64,000 nucleotides of DNA from Carpediemonas membranifera. Taxonomy: Eukaryota > Fornicata. Below are positions 1 to 9,672 of this stretch, one piece after another. The translations under genes and the position numbers were made by a program. The stretch is from positions 62,001-126,000 of the forward strand of contig JAHDYR010000006.1 in assembly GCA_019828565.1 (NCBI GenBank). The letters run 5' to 3'. Each line of letters starts with the position of its first letter. Position 1 is the first letter of the stretch. A model generated the notes under the pieces. It was not told the origin of the DNA and ran no database searches. It saw only the letters and a program-made list of their open reading frames with translations.

Positions 1-2600
1 AGGAACCAGTCGAGGCATGTCTCCGGGTCTGTCCTGGCCTTCCTCTGGAGCTCATCCCAGCTGCCATAGCCCAGGTCGGCTGCGTGGTAGACCAGCCAGC
101 GGTCCTCACGGTCTGTAAACTGCTTGTTGGACTGACCCTGTGGGTACGGGATGATGATGCGGCTCGGGCCCTTGCACCCGGCCGCTACGGACCTCAGCAG
201 GGCTGTGACTTCCGCAGCCTTTTCCCTGCGCTGGTCTCCCTTGAGGACGCGCTCCTCTAGCTTTTTCCCGTCAGCCAGCCGGTCCAGATTTGACCAGAGC
301 ACCTTGCCGTACGCCCTGATGTCTTCCACATCACGGTCGAGCTCCTCAGCTATCCTCTCGTGAGAGTCCTTGCCGAACAACTCGCAGCACTTGATGTAAA
401 TCCTGAAGTCCCCGTGCTTCCAGTGGGCGAAGGGCTCCTTAGCAAGCAGCTCTGCCTTCTGAGCCTTCTGCTCCGCGGTGAGGGGCGGGTTCTTCTCGTC
501 CTTCCAGTGTGCCTGTTCGATTTCACAGAGGGCCACGAGGGGCTTGGCGTAGAACTGCCACTCTGGGTAGTCCGGCCTCTTGCCCTTGCCAGCGTTCTTA
601 GGCCGCTTGACTTCGTCTGTCAGCGCCCTAGCTCTGGCAGTGCGGAGCTTGTCCCTCTCCGCGTCAAGAGCGAGCAGGGCGACGGTCTCGGCCTTCTTGG
701 CGGCGTCCCGCTTGAACTTCTCTCCTTCAAACTCGTAGATGTAACCAGTGTCGTGTTCACCGCTGGTGATCATCTGCAGGAGGTTGTCCTTGTGCCCAGC
801 GAGGATCTCTCCCCGCTGCTCGTCGTGCTGGACAGCGCGTTCGAGCAGCTTATCGATGTCCGTGTCGCTGAGAACTGTGCCCTTGGCCTTGAAGATCTCC
901 TCAGCGCCATGGGTTACTAGGGCAAGCAGCTCCTCCTTCGTAGCCGCCTTCTGCTTCTCGGGGAGCCGGCCCTGCTCGATCACCAGTGTGTCGAGCTGCA
1001 GCTTCATCTCACTCCGTTCCTGGATCTTCTGCTCGACAGTGTGTTCTGTGATAAACCGGTAGACGTTCACAGGCTTTTTCTGGCCGATACGATGTGCTCT
1101 ATCCATGGCCTGCAGGTCCTGCTGGGGGTTCCAGCTCGTGTCGTAAAGGACTACGGTGTCTGCTGTGGCAAGATTAATGCCCAGGCCGCCAGCACGTGTG
1201 GATAGGAGGAAGATGAACTTCGTCGAGTCCTCTGCGTTGAACGAGGCGATGTGCTCCTCCCGCTCCTCTGAGGACGTCTGTCCGTCGATGCGGCAGTAGC
1301 TGTAGCCCTTCATAGCGATGTAATCCTCGAGAATATCCATCATCCGGGTCATCTGGGAAAAGACGAGAACACGGTGGCCGTCAGCGTGGAGGCGGGGCAG
1401 CAGCTTGTCCAGGATGCGGAGCTTGCCGCAGTTCTCCCAGAGGTGGGGGCCGTCGGAGTAGGGAGGGCCGGGCTCAACGCCCTCGAAGAGATAGGGATGG
1501 TTGCACGCCTTCCACAGCTGCATCAGGATGTTGTGGAGCCGGCCGACGTTGGTGCGGCCTGTGCCAGCGCCTAGGGCGTCTACATGGCCTGAGAGGATGT
1601 CCTTGTAGATCTTACGCTGCACATCCGACAGCTGGCAGAGGATGGTGGCCGTCTTCTTGGGAGGCAGAGTCTCCACATCGGCCTTGACTCTGCGGAGAAT
1701 AAACGGCTTCAGCACTCTGTGGAGCTTGTGGACAATCTCTGTGTGCTGCTCCTCGTCCACGTTTTCGAACATGGACTCGAACAGGCCGGAATCTGAGAAC
1801 TGCTCGGGCACCAGGAAGTTGAGGAGCGCCCAGAGCTCCTTGAGGTTGTTCTGGAGCGGGGTTCCGGTCAGCAGGATACGATGGGCACTGGAGAAGGTGC
1901 GGAGTACCCGAGAGAGGAGCGATGACTCGTTCTTGAGACGGTGGGCCTCGTCGACGACGACTGTGTCAAAGGAGACCTTGCGGAGATGCGCCTGCTCCTT
2001 AATGATAATCTCATATGAAGAAATGATAACGTCAAAGTCATCAGTCTTGACGCGGGTGTCAATGAGGTTTTTGCGCTCCTCCTTGTTGCCGATGAGCACG
2101 AGGATGTTGATATGCGGTGTCCACCGCTCGAACTCGATTCTCCAGTTGGACAGGGTGCTCTTGGGCGCGATCACGAGGTGCGGGCCGGGGGTGTCTGCGT
2201 AGTACCGGATCCAGTCAATGAGGGCGACAGTCTGTACCGTCTTCCCCAGACCCATCTCGTCAGCGAGGATGCCGTTGATCTCCCGCTTGCGGAGACCGAC
2301 CATCCACTCGAGGCCGTCCTCTTGATAAGGACGGAGCTTGCCGAACTTCAGTGTGGGCGGCGGGCGGACGGATTCGTCCTCTTCCTCGTCGAGCATGGTG
2401 TCTTCATCATCACGGCCGCCCTTGGTGTGGCGGCGATCCGCTTTCTCAGCTGGTGTCTCGGCTTTTGTCTTTGTGAGGCTGCTGAAGAGTCGGTTATCGC
2501 TGAGGATCTCATCGAGCTTTCTAGAGGAGATAGGAGAGCACGGAAGCTGCGGTTCCGAAGATTCAACCTCAGAATGGCTTGCGCTTTCGTGTTCACTCAT
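1..2600 (-). CDS. ISWI: ISWI-type SNF2 chromatin-remodelling ATPase (partial, C-terminus off window)
   Basis: The product is an ATP-dependent nucleosome-sliding enzyme of the nucleus. The reading frame is open from the ATG at 2600 to the left edge, giving 866 residues without a stop. A charged N-terminus is followed by a SNF2 helicase core with the Walker motif DEMGLGKT near residue 120, a DEAH box (VVVDEAHRLKN), LLTGTPLQNN, and the C-terminal lobe with VFSQMTRMMD, STRAGGLGINLA and QAMDRAHRIGQ. The tail has a SANT-like segment (FAHWKHGDFRIYIK, then YGKVLWSNL) and the beginning of a SLIDE domain (FTDREDRWLVYHAADLGYG, ending DWF at the edge). HAND-SANT-SLIDE after the ATPase is diagnostic of ISWI rather than CHD or SNF2 proper. 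Only a short C-terminus should be missing. No intron was detected. Confidence 0.95.
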   Translation of the reverse strand, partial: MSEHESASHSEVESSEPQLPCSPISSRKLDEILSDNRLFSSLTKTKAETPAEKADRRHTKGGRDDEDTMLDEEEDESVRPPPTLKFGKLRPYQEDGLEWMVGLRKREINGILADEMGLGKTVQTVALIDWIRYYADTPGPHLVIAPKSTLSNWRIEFERWTPHINILVLIGNKEERKNLIDTRVKTDDFDVIISSYEIIIKEQAHLRKVSFDTVVVDEAHRLKNESSLLSRVLRTFSSAHRILLTGTPLQNNLKELWALLNFLVPEQFSDSGLFESMFENVDEEQHTEIVHKLHRVLKPFILRRVKADVETLPPKKTATILCQLSDVQRKIYKDILSGHVDALGAGTGRTNVGRLHNILMQLWKACNHPYLFEGVEPGPPYSDGPHLWENCGKLRILDKLLPRLHADGHRVLVFSQMTRMMDILEDYIAMKGYSYCRIDGQTSSEEREEHIASFNAEDSTKFIFLLSTRAGGLGINLATADTVVLYDTSWNPQQDLQAMDRAHRIGQKKPVNVYRFITEHTVEQKIQERSEMKLQLDTLVIEQGRLPEKQKAATKEELLALVTHGAEEIFKAKGTVLSDTDIDKLLERAVQHDEQRGEILAGHKDNLLQMITSGEHDTGYIYEFEGEKFKRDAAKKAETVALLALDAERDKLRTARARALTDEVKRPKNAGKGKRPDYPEWQFYAKPLVALCEIEQAHWKDEKNPPLTAEQKAQKAELLAKEPFAHWKHGDFRIYIKCCELFGKDSHERIAEELDRDVEDIRAYGKVLWSNLDRLADGKKLEERVLKGDQRREKAAEVTALLRSVAAGCKGPSRIIIPYPQGQSNKQFTDREDRWLVYHAADLGYGSWDELQRKARTDPETCLDWF

Positions 2601-2724
2601 CGCGGCTTCTCGGAAAGATAAACTGCGCCAAAGTTTGATCGGCCGCAGCATCTGGTATAGCTGCCCCGATGCCCCCATGCGCCCACCATACAGCCATTCA
2701 TCCGCTAGACCCATAAATCGCTGC

Positions 2725-2730
2725 TTTACT
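2725..2730 (-). terminator. AGTAAA poly(A)-like signal downstream of the CatSper-like gene
   Basis: On the minus strand AGTAAA lies about 70 nt past the channel gene's stop codon. The same hexamer recurs after several other genes here and resembles the AGTRAA poly(A) signal known from Giardia. Its role here is inferred. Confidence 0.35.
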
Positions 2731-2798
2731 CAGCTGGCAGACGGTATTCACGCGGAAAACTGATCGAGCACACAAACATCTGCAACAGCCACTACGCC

Positions 2799-4403
2799 TC
2801 AGATGAGGAACTTGCCCTCAGCCCACAGCCGCGTCCTCTCCCCCCTGCTCTGCTCCTCCTGGATCGCCTCGATCATGTGCATCCTGCGGGCCAGTGACGC
2901 CTTCTCAGACGCCTCCCGCCGCTTCCGCTGGTTCTTGATGTGCTTGCCACGCTCTCTGAGAAGCATGCTGAGTGCATCGCCCGTCATGTCTTCGTCGCTC
3001 TCGCTTTCATCGCTCGAGGACTGGCCGACGTTGTCGTCGTAATTATACCGGGTGTCGGCGTTCACTGCCTTCGTCTCTTCCATGCATTTCTTCAGCTCAT
3101 TCTTCAGCTCCCTAAACTCCCTTAAATTATCCTCCACGGCGCCCAAGATTGCGAGGTAATTCTGGACGTACCTCGGCCCAACGCTCAGGATGGGCGTCTC
3201 GATGGCTTTCTGCAGTGTGTATATCGATGCCGGTATGTCATTCGACTCCATCACGTCAGCATACTGGTTCTTCATCCCCGCGATGGCCAGGCGGATGTCC
3301 TCAACGTCCATGCGCCGCTTCTGCTGCTTCAGCTTGCGGCTCTTGGCTCTCTTCTGCGCCTTGATGTCTCTATAGGCCTGTAGCAGATAGTTTGTGGTGA
3401 TACCGGTCACGAGATTGACGAAGATGAACGCGCCGAGGGGAATAAAGGTCATGCTGATGAGCGCACCAAGATAGAAGTAGCCGTTGGCCTCCATCTCAAT
3501 GAAGACGTCAGCCCACCCATCCTGCGTGAGGAAGATGAACATCGTATACATGGCTTTCGCGATGTCACCGAAGTAGTACGACATCGAATCACTGAATATC
3601 GTGACACATGTAACAGAGTAAATAAACATGATGATACAAAGCAGTAGTACGATGCTTATCATGCTGGGAATGGCCTTGACGATGGTCTGCACGATGATCT
3701 GCAGCCCCTGTAGTGCCGTGATCGACCGGAGCGACCGGAACGCACGAAGCACTCGGAGGACCCGGACTACGCGGGTGGATGCGAGGAAGGTGAAGCCCTG
3801 GCCTGCTATACTGGCGGCAACGACGAGGAAGTCGAAGATGTTCCATGATGATGTCCAGAATGCCCTGAAGCCCGCATACCACTTCAACAAGAGCTCAATG
3901 ACAAAGATGGTCAGGAACACGTTGTCCATGCCGCTAAGAATGGAGCCGAACTGCTGCTCCATGATCGTTGAGGTCTGGACTCCGGCCTGGATGGAGTTGA
4001 GCACGATGATCACGAGGACGAAGAGTCTAAATGGGCTAGCCTCGACCAGGCGGCCCACAAGCTCGTCGGAGAGATAGTTTTGGAAGGCATCGTTGTGATC
4101 CTCGTCTACAACGTCTGAAAAGGCGATCTCTTGCTGCACTTCGTCGGTCGCATCCCCTTGCTGTGTCTCCTTCTTCGCCACTGTCTTCTCCCCCTTAATA
4201 AAAATCTTGCGGGGCTCTTGGGGGACACGAATACGCTTAGCAGCGGTGACAACGACACCGGGCATCTGGAATTGGGATGATTCCACGATGTGGAAGTCCT
4301 TTTCTACCGGTTTGTTCATCAGATTGAAGCGCTTGCTCGGCAGGATGTTCACAGTATTATTCGCGGATCGTCCAAAGCGAAATCGCCCGGTGGACTGCGA
4401 CAT
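2799..4403 (-). CDS. CatSper-like voltage-gated cation channel, single six-helix domain
   Basis: The product is a predicted 534-residue membrane channel subunit that would assemble as a tetramer, possibly in the flagellar membrane. S1-S4 lie at about residues 126-227. S4 is TRVVRVLRVLRAFRSLR, with six arginines at every third position, the signature of a voltage sensor. S5 is at about 246-270, the pore motif TQDGWADVF starts near residue 293, and S6 follows at about 310-340. A basic linker and a coiled coil make up the C-terminus. The pore sequence T-x-D-x-W matches CatSper family filters and differs from four-domain Cav or Nav channels. The open frame extends 12 codons upstream only to a GTG, so the ATG at 4403 is used. 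The alternative is a BacNav-like one-domain channel; the filter argues for CatSper. Confidence 0.8.
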   Translation of the reverse strand: MSQSTGRFRFGRSANNTVNILPSKRFNLMNKPVEKDFHIVESSQFQMPGVVVTAAKRIRVPQEPRKIFIKGEKTVAKKETQQGDATDEVQQEIAFSDVVDEDHNDAFQNYLSDELVGRLVEASPFRLFVLVIIVLNSIQAGVQTSTIMEQQFGSILSGMDNVFLTIFVIELLLKWYAGFRAFWTSSWNIFDFLVVAASIAGQGFTFLASTRVVRVLRVLRAFRSLRSITALQGLQIIVQTIVKAIPSMISIVLLLCIIMFIYSVTCVTIFSDSMSYYFGDIAKAMYTMFIFLTQDGWADVFIEMEANGYFYLGALISMTFIPLGAFIFVNLVTGITTNYLLQAYRDIKAQKRAKSRKLKQQKRRMDVEDIRLAIAGMKNQYADVMESNDIPASIYTLQKAIETPILSVGPRYVQNYLAILGAVEDNLREFRELKNELKKCMEETKAVNADTRYNYDDNVGQSSSDESESDEDMTGDALSMLLRERGKHIKNQRKRREASEKASLARRMHMIEAIQEEQSRGERTRLWAEGKFLI

Positions 4404-4827
4404 GAAGTTTGGTTCGAAAGTATCGGCAATATTGTGCACTTTAAGGATCTAATTCGGAACACCCTCCCTGAGTGGTCTCAGTCTCGTTTACGCACACAAG
4501 CTTACAACGGATGACGCCATGACCATCCCTGCCCGATGGTCTCACAGAAGTCACACGTCGCCCGACTCCTTCCGCATCGACTGGCTGACGTCGAAGATCG
4601 ACACACCTCCAGGGAGTTTCTCTCCGGTGACGAACAATGTTTCTGCAAATATGTCATTGCTCCACTCGGCTAGCACACGCTGTGACTCCTACTCTCCCTG
4701 TGCCCGCAATAATTGGCGTGACGAGGACCGGGGCGATGAAACATCTGAACTCGTAGAAATGTGCAGCTCTCTGCATAAATGATCCAATCACACATAATAA
4801 TCTTCATAACTGCCGACACCCTATCCG
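4404..4827. other. Intergenic stretch, no recognisable gene
   Basis: This 424-bp gap separates the channel gene start from the NOC3 stop. Both strands have short open frames under 90 codons with no recognisable family and no neighbouring splice signals that would join them. It should hold the channel promoter and the NOC3 3' end. Confidence 0.4.
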
Positions 4828-6342
4828 TTAAACTTTTAAAGTCATTATCCTCTCTCGCACGTCCCGCACCTCCTTGAACTGGTGCCGCGCCATCGCAGTC
4901 AGCTCCCATGCCAGACTGCATCTCCCGTTAGCCGTGTCGGGGTCGTCGCCGACGCCCGAGTATACGCTGGACACTGGGTGCTCCGTGTCGAGCAGGACCC
5001 TGGCAGGCGGGTACCTCAGCAGCAGCTGGCCCGCCAAGTCGGCCAGAGCCTTGGCCGTGGAGCGCTTGGTGCAGTGGAGGGAGACTTGTAGGATCCTACG
5101 AATGAAGGAAGTGACACGGTCGACTGCCATCTGCTTGCGGGAGAGAAGCAGCAGCCGCACCGTCCTCACGGCCTGGTCAGCGTCCTCATCGCCCAGGTCA
5201 GGCAGATACGGCAGGGCAGTGTAGAGACTGACGTAAAACTGCCGCATATCCTGCATGAGATGGCCCTCAGTGGCGTGGAGAACAGTGGCAGCAGTGTGCA
5301 GGGCCGCAAACCGGGCGTGGGTGGGCAGCTCCATCGTGCTGAGTTGGCCGAGGACGTCGAGGACGGAGATGAGATAGTCCGTGGAGACCAGGTGGCCAAA
5401 TCTGGCATAACCCATGAGGGCGCCGACGAGGAGGGGGCAGGAGGGCTGAACGATGACTCGGGAGAAGATGACAAACAGGCGCTGGATGATCTTGGTGTGT
5501 GTGTCGAGTTTAGCCTGTTCGTCCTGCTTGGCGTGCGACTCCCGCTCGATCTCCTCAGCTCGACGTAGTTCCTCGAGTTTCTCGACATTTGACTTACCGA
5601 TACGCTTCTTCTGCTTGTTTCTCAGCCGGGGGATAGTGGACATAGCCGGGTCGATGTCCTTGACGAGCGGGCTGACCTCAATCGTCATAAACAACTTCAG
5701 GAAGTCAGGATGGACCGATTCCATGCGACTCTTGATGAACTGGCACGCCTCCTCGCACACATCGAGGGTACAGTACATCAGGGCGTCCGCGGCAAAGAGA
5801 CTGGTGAGCTCGGCGTCGGAGCGGAGGTGGACAGTATCGTTCTTGTCGTTCACCCCCCGTATGAGGATCTTAACCAGGTCAGTGCGGTAGTTGAACTCTG
5901 GTCGGGCTCTGATGAGCTCGCCAGTTGCCCGGAGGCAGGCACAGCGAAGGGGTGTGGGGTGTTCTTTCTTCGTCCCGTTCTTCAGGATGTCGATGAACTC
6001 GCGGTATACGGCCAGGAGGCGGGCTTCTTCGCCAATCTTACGCTTAGTGCCCGCTGTGGCGTTGGCGTTGGGCTCAATCACCTTCTTGCTCGGAAGAATG
6101 TCCTTGAAGACGAGAGAGAGGCTGAGGATGGCCTGCTTTTGTAGCTGAGGATGATAGCATAGCTGCAGAAGCTCAGCGATGTCGCCAGCCTTCCCTCCTG
6201 GATGAGCGAGGATCTCTTGGCATGTGCTGGCAAGATGCGTGAGCGCCTCGTTCTTGCTAAAGGAGAGGAGGTCCAATGGCTCCTTCTCTGCTTCTTCTAC
6301 CTTCTTGGAGACTTTGGGGGCCTTGCGGCGTTCTTTCTTCAT
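4828..6342 (-). CDS. NOC3: Nucleolar complex protein 3 (NOC3/CBF-Mak21 family)
   Basis: The product is a 504-residue nucleolar factor for 60S ribosomal subunit assembly and export; NOC3 partners NOC2 in other eukaryotes. After a lysine-rich N-terminus comes the NOC3 signature around LSLVFKDILPSKKV, then a long alpha-helical repeat region. The C-terminal CBF/Mak21-type block contains VYSGVGDDPDTANGRCSLAW followed by ELTAMARHQFKEV, which matches the family pattern of Y-x-P-x-x-x-D-P-x-x-(A/S)-x-(A/S)-x-x-(L/S)-W-E-L. It is shorter than yeast or animal NOC3 (over 650 residues), in keeping with a streamlined genome. It starts with an ATG, has no intron, and lies 216 bp downstream of SmD3. Confidence 0.85.
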   Translation of the reverse strand: MKKERRKAPKVSKKVEEAEKEPLDLLSFSKNEALTHLASTCQEILAHPGGKAGDIAELLQLCYHPQLQKQAILSLSLVFKDILPSKKVIEPNANATAGTKRKIGEEARLLAVYREFIDILKNGTKKEHPTPLRCACLRATGELIRARPEFNYRTDLVKILIRGVNDKNDTVHLRSDAELTSLFAADALMYCTLDVCEEACQFIKSRMESVHPDFLKLFMTIEVSPLVKDIDPAMSTIPRLRNKQKKRIGKSNVEKLEELRRAEEIERESHAKQDEQAKLDTHTKIIQRLFVIFSRVIVQPSCPLLVGALMGYARFGHLVSTDYLISVLDVLGQLSTMELPTHARFAALHTAATVLHATEGHLMQDMRQFYVSLYTALPYLPDLGDEDADQAVRTVRLLLLSRKQMAVDRVTSFIRRILQVSLHCTKRSTAKALADLAGQLLLRYPPARVLLDTEHPVSSVYSGVGDDPDTANGRCSLAWELTAMARHQFKEVRDVRERIMTLKV

Positions 6343-6558
6343 CGTCGGCTCTCCTCGGCTTGCTCACCAGCCATATACTTTTGCTGTAAATGCCCCAGTC
6401 TCCCTGACTCGCTTGCAACGGCACGGCAGCACTCAATGCACGTGGCAGTTAATGCTGTCTTACAAGGCCAATGGCTTGCCGCTTCGCAAGGCCTCAACAC
6501 GGAGTAAGAAAACACGACGATCTTTATGAATCAGGAAACAAAGCACCGAAAGTACCCC

Positions 6559-6897
6559 TCATCTCCTCTGAGTCTGGTGTTGCTGCTGTGCCTGCTGCTT
6601 GGTGATCCCAGACCCCGGGGGGCGCTGGTGGCCCTTCTGCGTCTGGCCATGGAAGTGGGGGCTGCACGAGAGCATCGTAGGCACGGCTACGAACCTAATC
6701 TGTGATCCTCTAATGAATATGCGCTCCTTGTAGCTCGTCTGGCCGTCCTTGGCAACGCATGTGACGTCGGCAAGACTGACGTTCATAGAATCCTCAACAT
6801 TCGTCACACGCCCACGGTAAAGCTCATTGGTAGTCAGTTCAACCGTAACATTGTGCCCTTGGCACTCATACAGCACTTTGAGCGGAATACCGATCAT
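6559..6897 (-). CDS. SNRPD3: Small nuclear ribonucleoprotein Sm D3
   Basis: The product is a core Sm-ring protein of spliceosomal snRNPs, 112 residues long. Sm1 is visible in MIGIPLKVLYECQGHNVTV and ELYRGRVTNVEDSMNVSLAD; Sm2 is IFIRGSQIRFVAVPTML, whose IRGSxIRF is typical of D3. The C-terminal tail is Gln- and Arg-rich. An upstream in-frame TTG is ignored and the ATG at 6897 taken, which gives the usual D3 N-terminus M-(S/x)-IG-(I/V)-P. Its presence fits the spliceosomal introns found in neighbouring genes. Confidence 0.93.
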   Translation of the reverse strand: MIGIPLKVLYECQGHNVTVELTTNELYRGRVTNVEDSMNVSLADVTCVAKDGQTSYKERIFIRGSQIRFVAVPTMLSCSPHFHGQTQKGHQRPPGSGITKQQAQQQHQTQRR

Positions 6898-7129
6898 CAA
6901 GCAGACTATCTATTGCTAAAGTGCACATCGCCTATATTTCGATGATGGCTCGATCAAGAGCGAGTATCGGGTGAGAAACATGAAGAAACCAGCGCCGCGG
7001 CCCCTTCAGTTGCAAAAATTAGCGCTCTGCTCATCATTGCCCTTGATCACCTGCAACCAAGACGCAGTCTAGTATCCATCTCTACAACCACACCATCCAT
7101 CCCGTACCGACTTCAATTTATACATTACG

Positions 7130-7822
7130 TTACTGCTCGTTTGTCCTGGGGCGACTGATCACCAGGTCCTTCATGACGAGCCACTCCTTGTTGGGACGCG
7201 TCCAGTTGATGCGATGGGGCTTGCTCTTGTACCACTGCTCGATGTCAAGGGGCCTTGGCGGCGGCGCATCCTTCCGCTTGTTGTACTTGTCGTTGGAGGC
7301 TTCCTTCTGGTAGATAGTGTAGAAGGGGCAGAACTTGACAAGCTCGTCGGCGCCATTGTGGTCCTGGATGATCATCATCTCCTGGCCAACTGCTCTGAAG
7401 ACAGTCTCGGGGCAATGCTTAATCCACACGCGGAAGCGCTGCGTGTTCTTCTTTTGGCTCACCTGGAACTCGAATCCGGTGACGGAATCGTACTCGGGAA
7501 TGGTAGCACCGATGATGCGGAGGATCGTGTCGCGGATGAAGCAGAAGAAATTGTTCTGCTCAGGAGAAGACATGCTGCCCGATTTGGCGCATTCCAGGCG
7601 CCCGCCGAAAGCATTATCCTCGGATTCCCACTGAGGAGCGATATTCCGCTTCATAACGTAGAAAGTAGTCTCGATAGAATGCAACTCGGGGAGATTGTTC
7701 CACAAAAGCCAAAACTCTTCAGCAGTACAGAACTCGTAATGCTTAACAGGCTGCCACGTCTTACCATCAAGCTCATAGATGGCCCACTTATCCCTAAGCT
7801 CGGATCTTTCAGAACCAGGCAT
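7130..7822 (-). CDS. EIF4E: Translation initiation factor eIF4E
   Basis: The product is the mRNA cap-binding protein, 230 residues. The family core is clear: DKWAIYELDG, the EEFWLLWNNLP dorsal helix, FYVMKRNIAPQWE with the second cap-stacking tryptophan, and the basic cap-phosphate strand QRFRVWIKHC. The usual N-x-x-GG-x-W motif reads NAFGGRL here, with Leu in place of Trp. The stop codon overlaps the sequence AGTAAC. The N-terminal extension before the fold is short. The 5' end overlaps the end of a small upstream frame on the same strand by 14 bp. Confidence 0.92.
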   Translation of the reverse strand: MPGSERSELRDKWAIYELDGKTWQPVKHYEFCTAEEFWLLWNNLPELHSIETTFYVMKRNIAPQWESEDNAFGGRLECAKSGSMSSPEQNNFFCFIRDTILRIIGATIPEYDSVTGFEFQVSQKKNTQRFRVWIKHCPETVFRAVGQEMMIIQDHNGADELVKFCPFYTIYQKEASNDKYNKRKDAPPPRPLDIEQWYKSKPHRINWTRPNKEWLVMKDLVISRPRTNEQ

Positions 7823-8108
7823 TTCTAGGGATTCTAAGCGTTGTGCCTTGACTCAAAATCGACTCGAGCAGAATAGCCTGCGAAAATGGCCAGAACGGGC
7901 CGGCAGGCATGTGGGTACGGACGCCACTAATGAGCAGCCACAGCGTCGGTATATTTTTGATCCATTCGCTAAACTGCGCGTTAGTGTTCCAAAGTTGCAA
8001 GTGATTCAGAAAATCAGCGCCATCGTGATGAACACCATACAACTCGCTCTTCTCGACACCACCGGAGATCAGACTAACATCTCGCGTCCTCCAACGCGTT
8101 ACATTCAT
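7809..8108 (-). CDS. Hypothetical 99-residue protein
   Basis: This is an ATG-started frame on the same strand as its neighbours. It begins 22 bp after the stop of the acidic-tail gene and ends 14 bp inside eIF4E. The sequence is balanced rather than low-complexity (for example LYGVHHDGADFLNHLQLW, then FSEWIKNIPTLWLLISGVR). I recognise no family. The spacing fits this compact genome, but the frame could also be 5' untranslated sequence of eIF4E. Confidence 0.35.
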   Translation of the reverse strand: MNVTRWRTRDVSLISGGVEKSELYGVHHDGADFLNHLQLWNTNAQFSEWIKNIPTLWLLISGVRTHMPAGPFWPFSQAILLESILSQGTTLRIPRNAWF

Positions 8109-8130
8109 TATCAATTATCCGATTTACCAT

Positions 8131-9483
8131 TTACATATCCTGGTCGTCACTGTCATCACTATCGTCGCTGTCGCTCATATCAAAGTCGTCCGGCTCCTCT
8201 CCCTCATCATCGATGCGGATGACCGTCTCCGCCAGTCTCAAGTTCGTCCGCTCAACTCCAGCGCCCTCGAGCTGACCAATGTCGAGGAGGCACACCTTGC
8301 CTCGGTCGTCGCCCATGACGAGGGCGATACCCTGCCCGATGGCGACGAGGGAGCAGTCCAGAACGTGACCGACCTCTTCGTTGAGCTCGTGCTTTGCCGC
8401 AGGGGCGTCGCCGTTGTAAATCTGGACAAAGGCAGGTGCCTTGTCTCTGTTGATCACGGCCGCGGTGACCTTTCCGGATGACCGGACGAAGCTGGGGTAG
8501 ACTTCGGACGGAGTCACGCCGGCATGGACCGCGGGGGTCGAACTTGATGCCGACGGTTGTGTCCCGCCCAGTCTAGAGACCACAGTGGGGTTGCCCGCCT
8601 TCTTATCCTTCTTCTTACCCTTCGCCTTGCTCTTTGCGGTGTGTATAGCAACGGGGACAGCGACAGGACCGACTACGGCGGCCGAGACGTCGTGCACGGC
8701 ACCCAGCCCGTCAAACGTGAGGGGAGTGCCGTCGATAGCGTGTGTGGTGGGGCTGTAGACAAAGGAGAGGGCCCGACCAGAGTGCGCTGAGTGCGCGGCC
8801 CCGGCGACGACTCGGACAGAGCCACCCTGCTCGAACATGGCTATGGAGCTCACGCCAGGCAGACGGGTGGGGCAGTAGGCCGGGTTAGGCTCAGCAGCGA
8901 GGCCAGCGCCGATTGTGAAGACCTTGATGGAAGCGCCTTCGGTGCCGACAGCGAGCACGGCGTGATCGCCAAAGACCTTGACGTCCATGCAGGAGATGCT
9001 GTCGCCCTCATCCTGGTCGTTACCAGTGGCGATGCGAGCCACAGGCCCCTGGGAGACGTCGGCAACGTCGATGTTGTAAACTTCAACGACGGCTGTCTGT
9101 ACGAATGAGACGGCAGCGTAGTTGACGCCGTTGACCCGGAAGATACGGATACTTGTAGTAGGACGGATGTCGGGCATCATCTCGGGTGTAACGATCGTGC
9201 CGATGGGGGGAAGGGTGAAAAGCGGGATATCGTGGCGCCTCCAGACATCACCGGACTGAGAGAGGACGTAGAATACGATGCTCGAGGACCCACGATAGCT
9301 GTTGAAGTGAGTGAAAGCTACACAGACGTCGGAAGACTGCATGAGCCAATCTTCTTCCTGCTCCTGGATATCCTCGTCCAAATCATCCTCGTGGCGGGCA
9401 GGAGCGAGCTTCATTGGGGGCTCAAAGACCTGCGCCACGCCAGTGACAAGCTGAATGTTGGGTCCCTCCTCAAAATCGTCCAT
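8131..9483 (-). CDS. Unrecognised beta-propeller-like protein with acidic C-terminal tail
   Basis: The product is a 450-residue protein starting MDDFEEGPN. It has repeating hydrophobic beta-strand patterns such as YAAVSFVQTAVVEVYNI and HAVLAVGTEGASIKVFTI, resembling degenerate WD-type blades, a lysine-rich linker (KSKAKGKKKDKKAG, about residues 280-295), and a highly acidic tail ending DDSDDSDDQDM. Acidic-tailed propellers are common among nucleolar and histone-binding proteins, but no family could be named. An in-frame ATG 24 codons upstream (9555) exists. The later ATG is preferred because an AT-rich element (9504-9515) seen upstream of other genes sits just before it. Confidence 0.55.
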   Translation of the reverse strand: MDDFEEGPNIQLVTGVAQVFEPPMKLAPARHEDDLDEDIQEQEEDWLMQSSDVCVAFTHFNSYRGSSSIVFYVLSQSGDVWRRHDIPLFTLPPIGTIVTPEMMPDIRPTTSIRIFRVNGVNYAAVSFVQTAVVEVYNIDVADVSQGPVARIATGNDQDEGDSISCMDVKVFGDHAVLAVGTEGASIKVFTIGAGLAAEPNPAYCPTRLPGVSSIAMFEQGGSVRVVAGAAHSAHSGRALSFVYSPTTHAIDGTPLTFDGLGAVHDVSAAVVGPVAVPVAIHTAKSKAKGKKKDKKAGNPTVVSRLGGTQPSASSSTPAVHAGVTPSEVYPSFVRSSGKVTAAVINRDKAPAFVQIYNGDAPAAKHELNEEVGHVLDCSLVAIGQGIALVMGDDRGKVCLLDIGQLEGAGVERTNLRLAETVIRIDDEGEEPDDFDMSDSDDSDDSDDQDM

Positions 9484-9503
9484 ACGGCCACGACCTTCAC
9501 TCC

Positions 9504-9515
9504 TTGCATGAAAAA
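9504..9515 (-). promoter_or_regulatory. Shared upstream motif TTGCATGAAAAA (copy 1)
   Basis: The motif reads TTGCATGAAAAA on the plus strand and its complement on the gene's strand, about 20 bp before the ATG at 9483. Copies also lie upstream of the Argonaute and cyclophilin genes. Function is unproven. Confidence 0.3.
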
Positions 9516-9672
9516 CTTTTTCTGCAAGCGAGCGAAGTGAACAACGGTAGGTCATTCTCAGCTGGGAGCCCAGCTTGTTACACCCAGCCTCGCAGTGCCA
9601 CGAATACGCCCATAGAATTCAGCCCATCTCAGCCCATCTGTGGTGCTGCTTTAATGAACATCGCGGGTCCAC

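Noticed and set aside
4440-4827. Short frames on both strands between the channel and NOC3 genes.
   Set aside because: No homology, no start context, no splice motifs; consistent with non-coding spacer.
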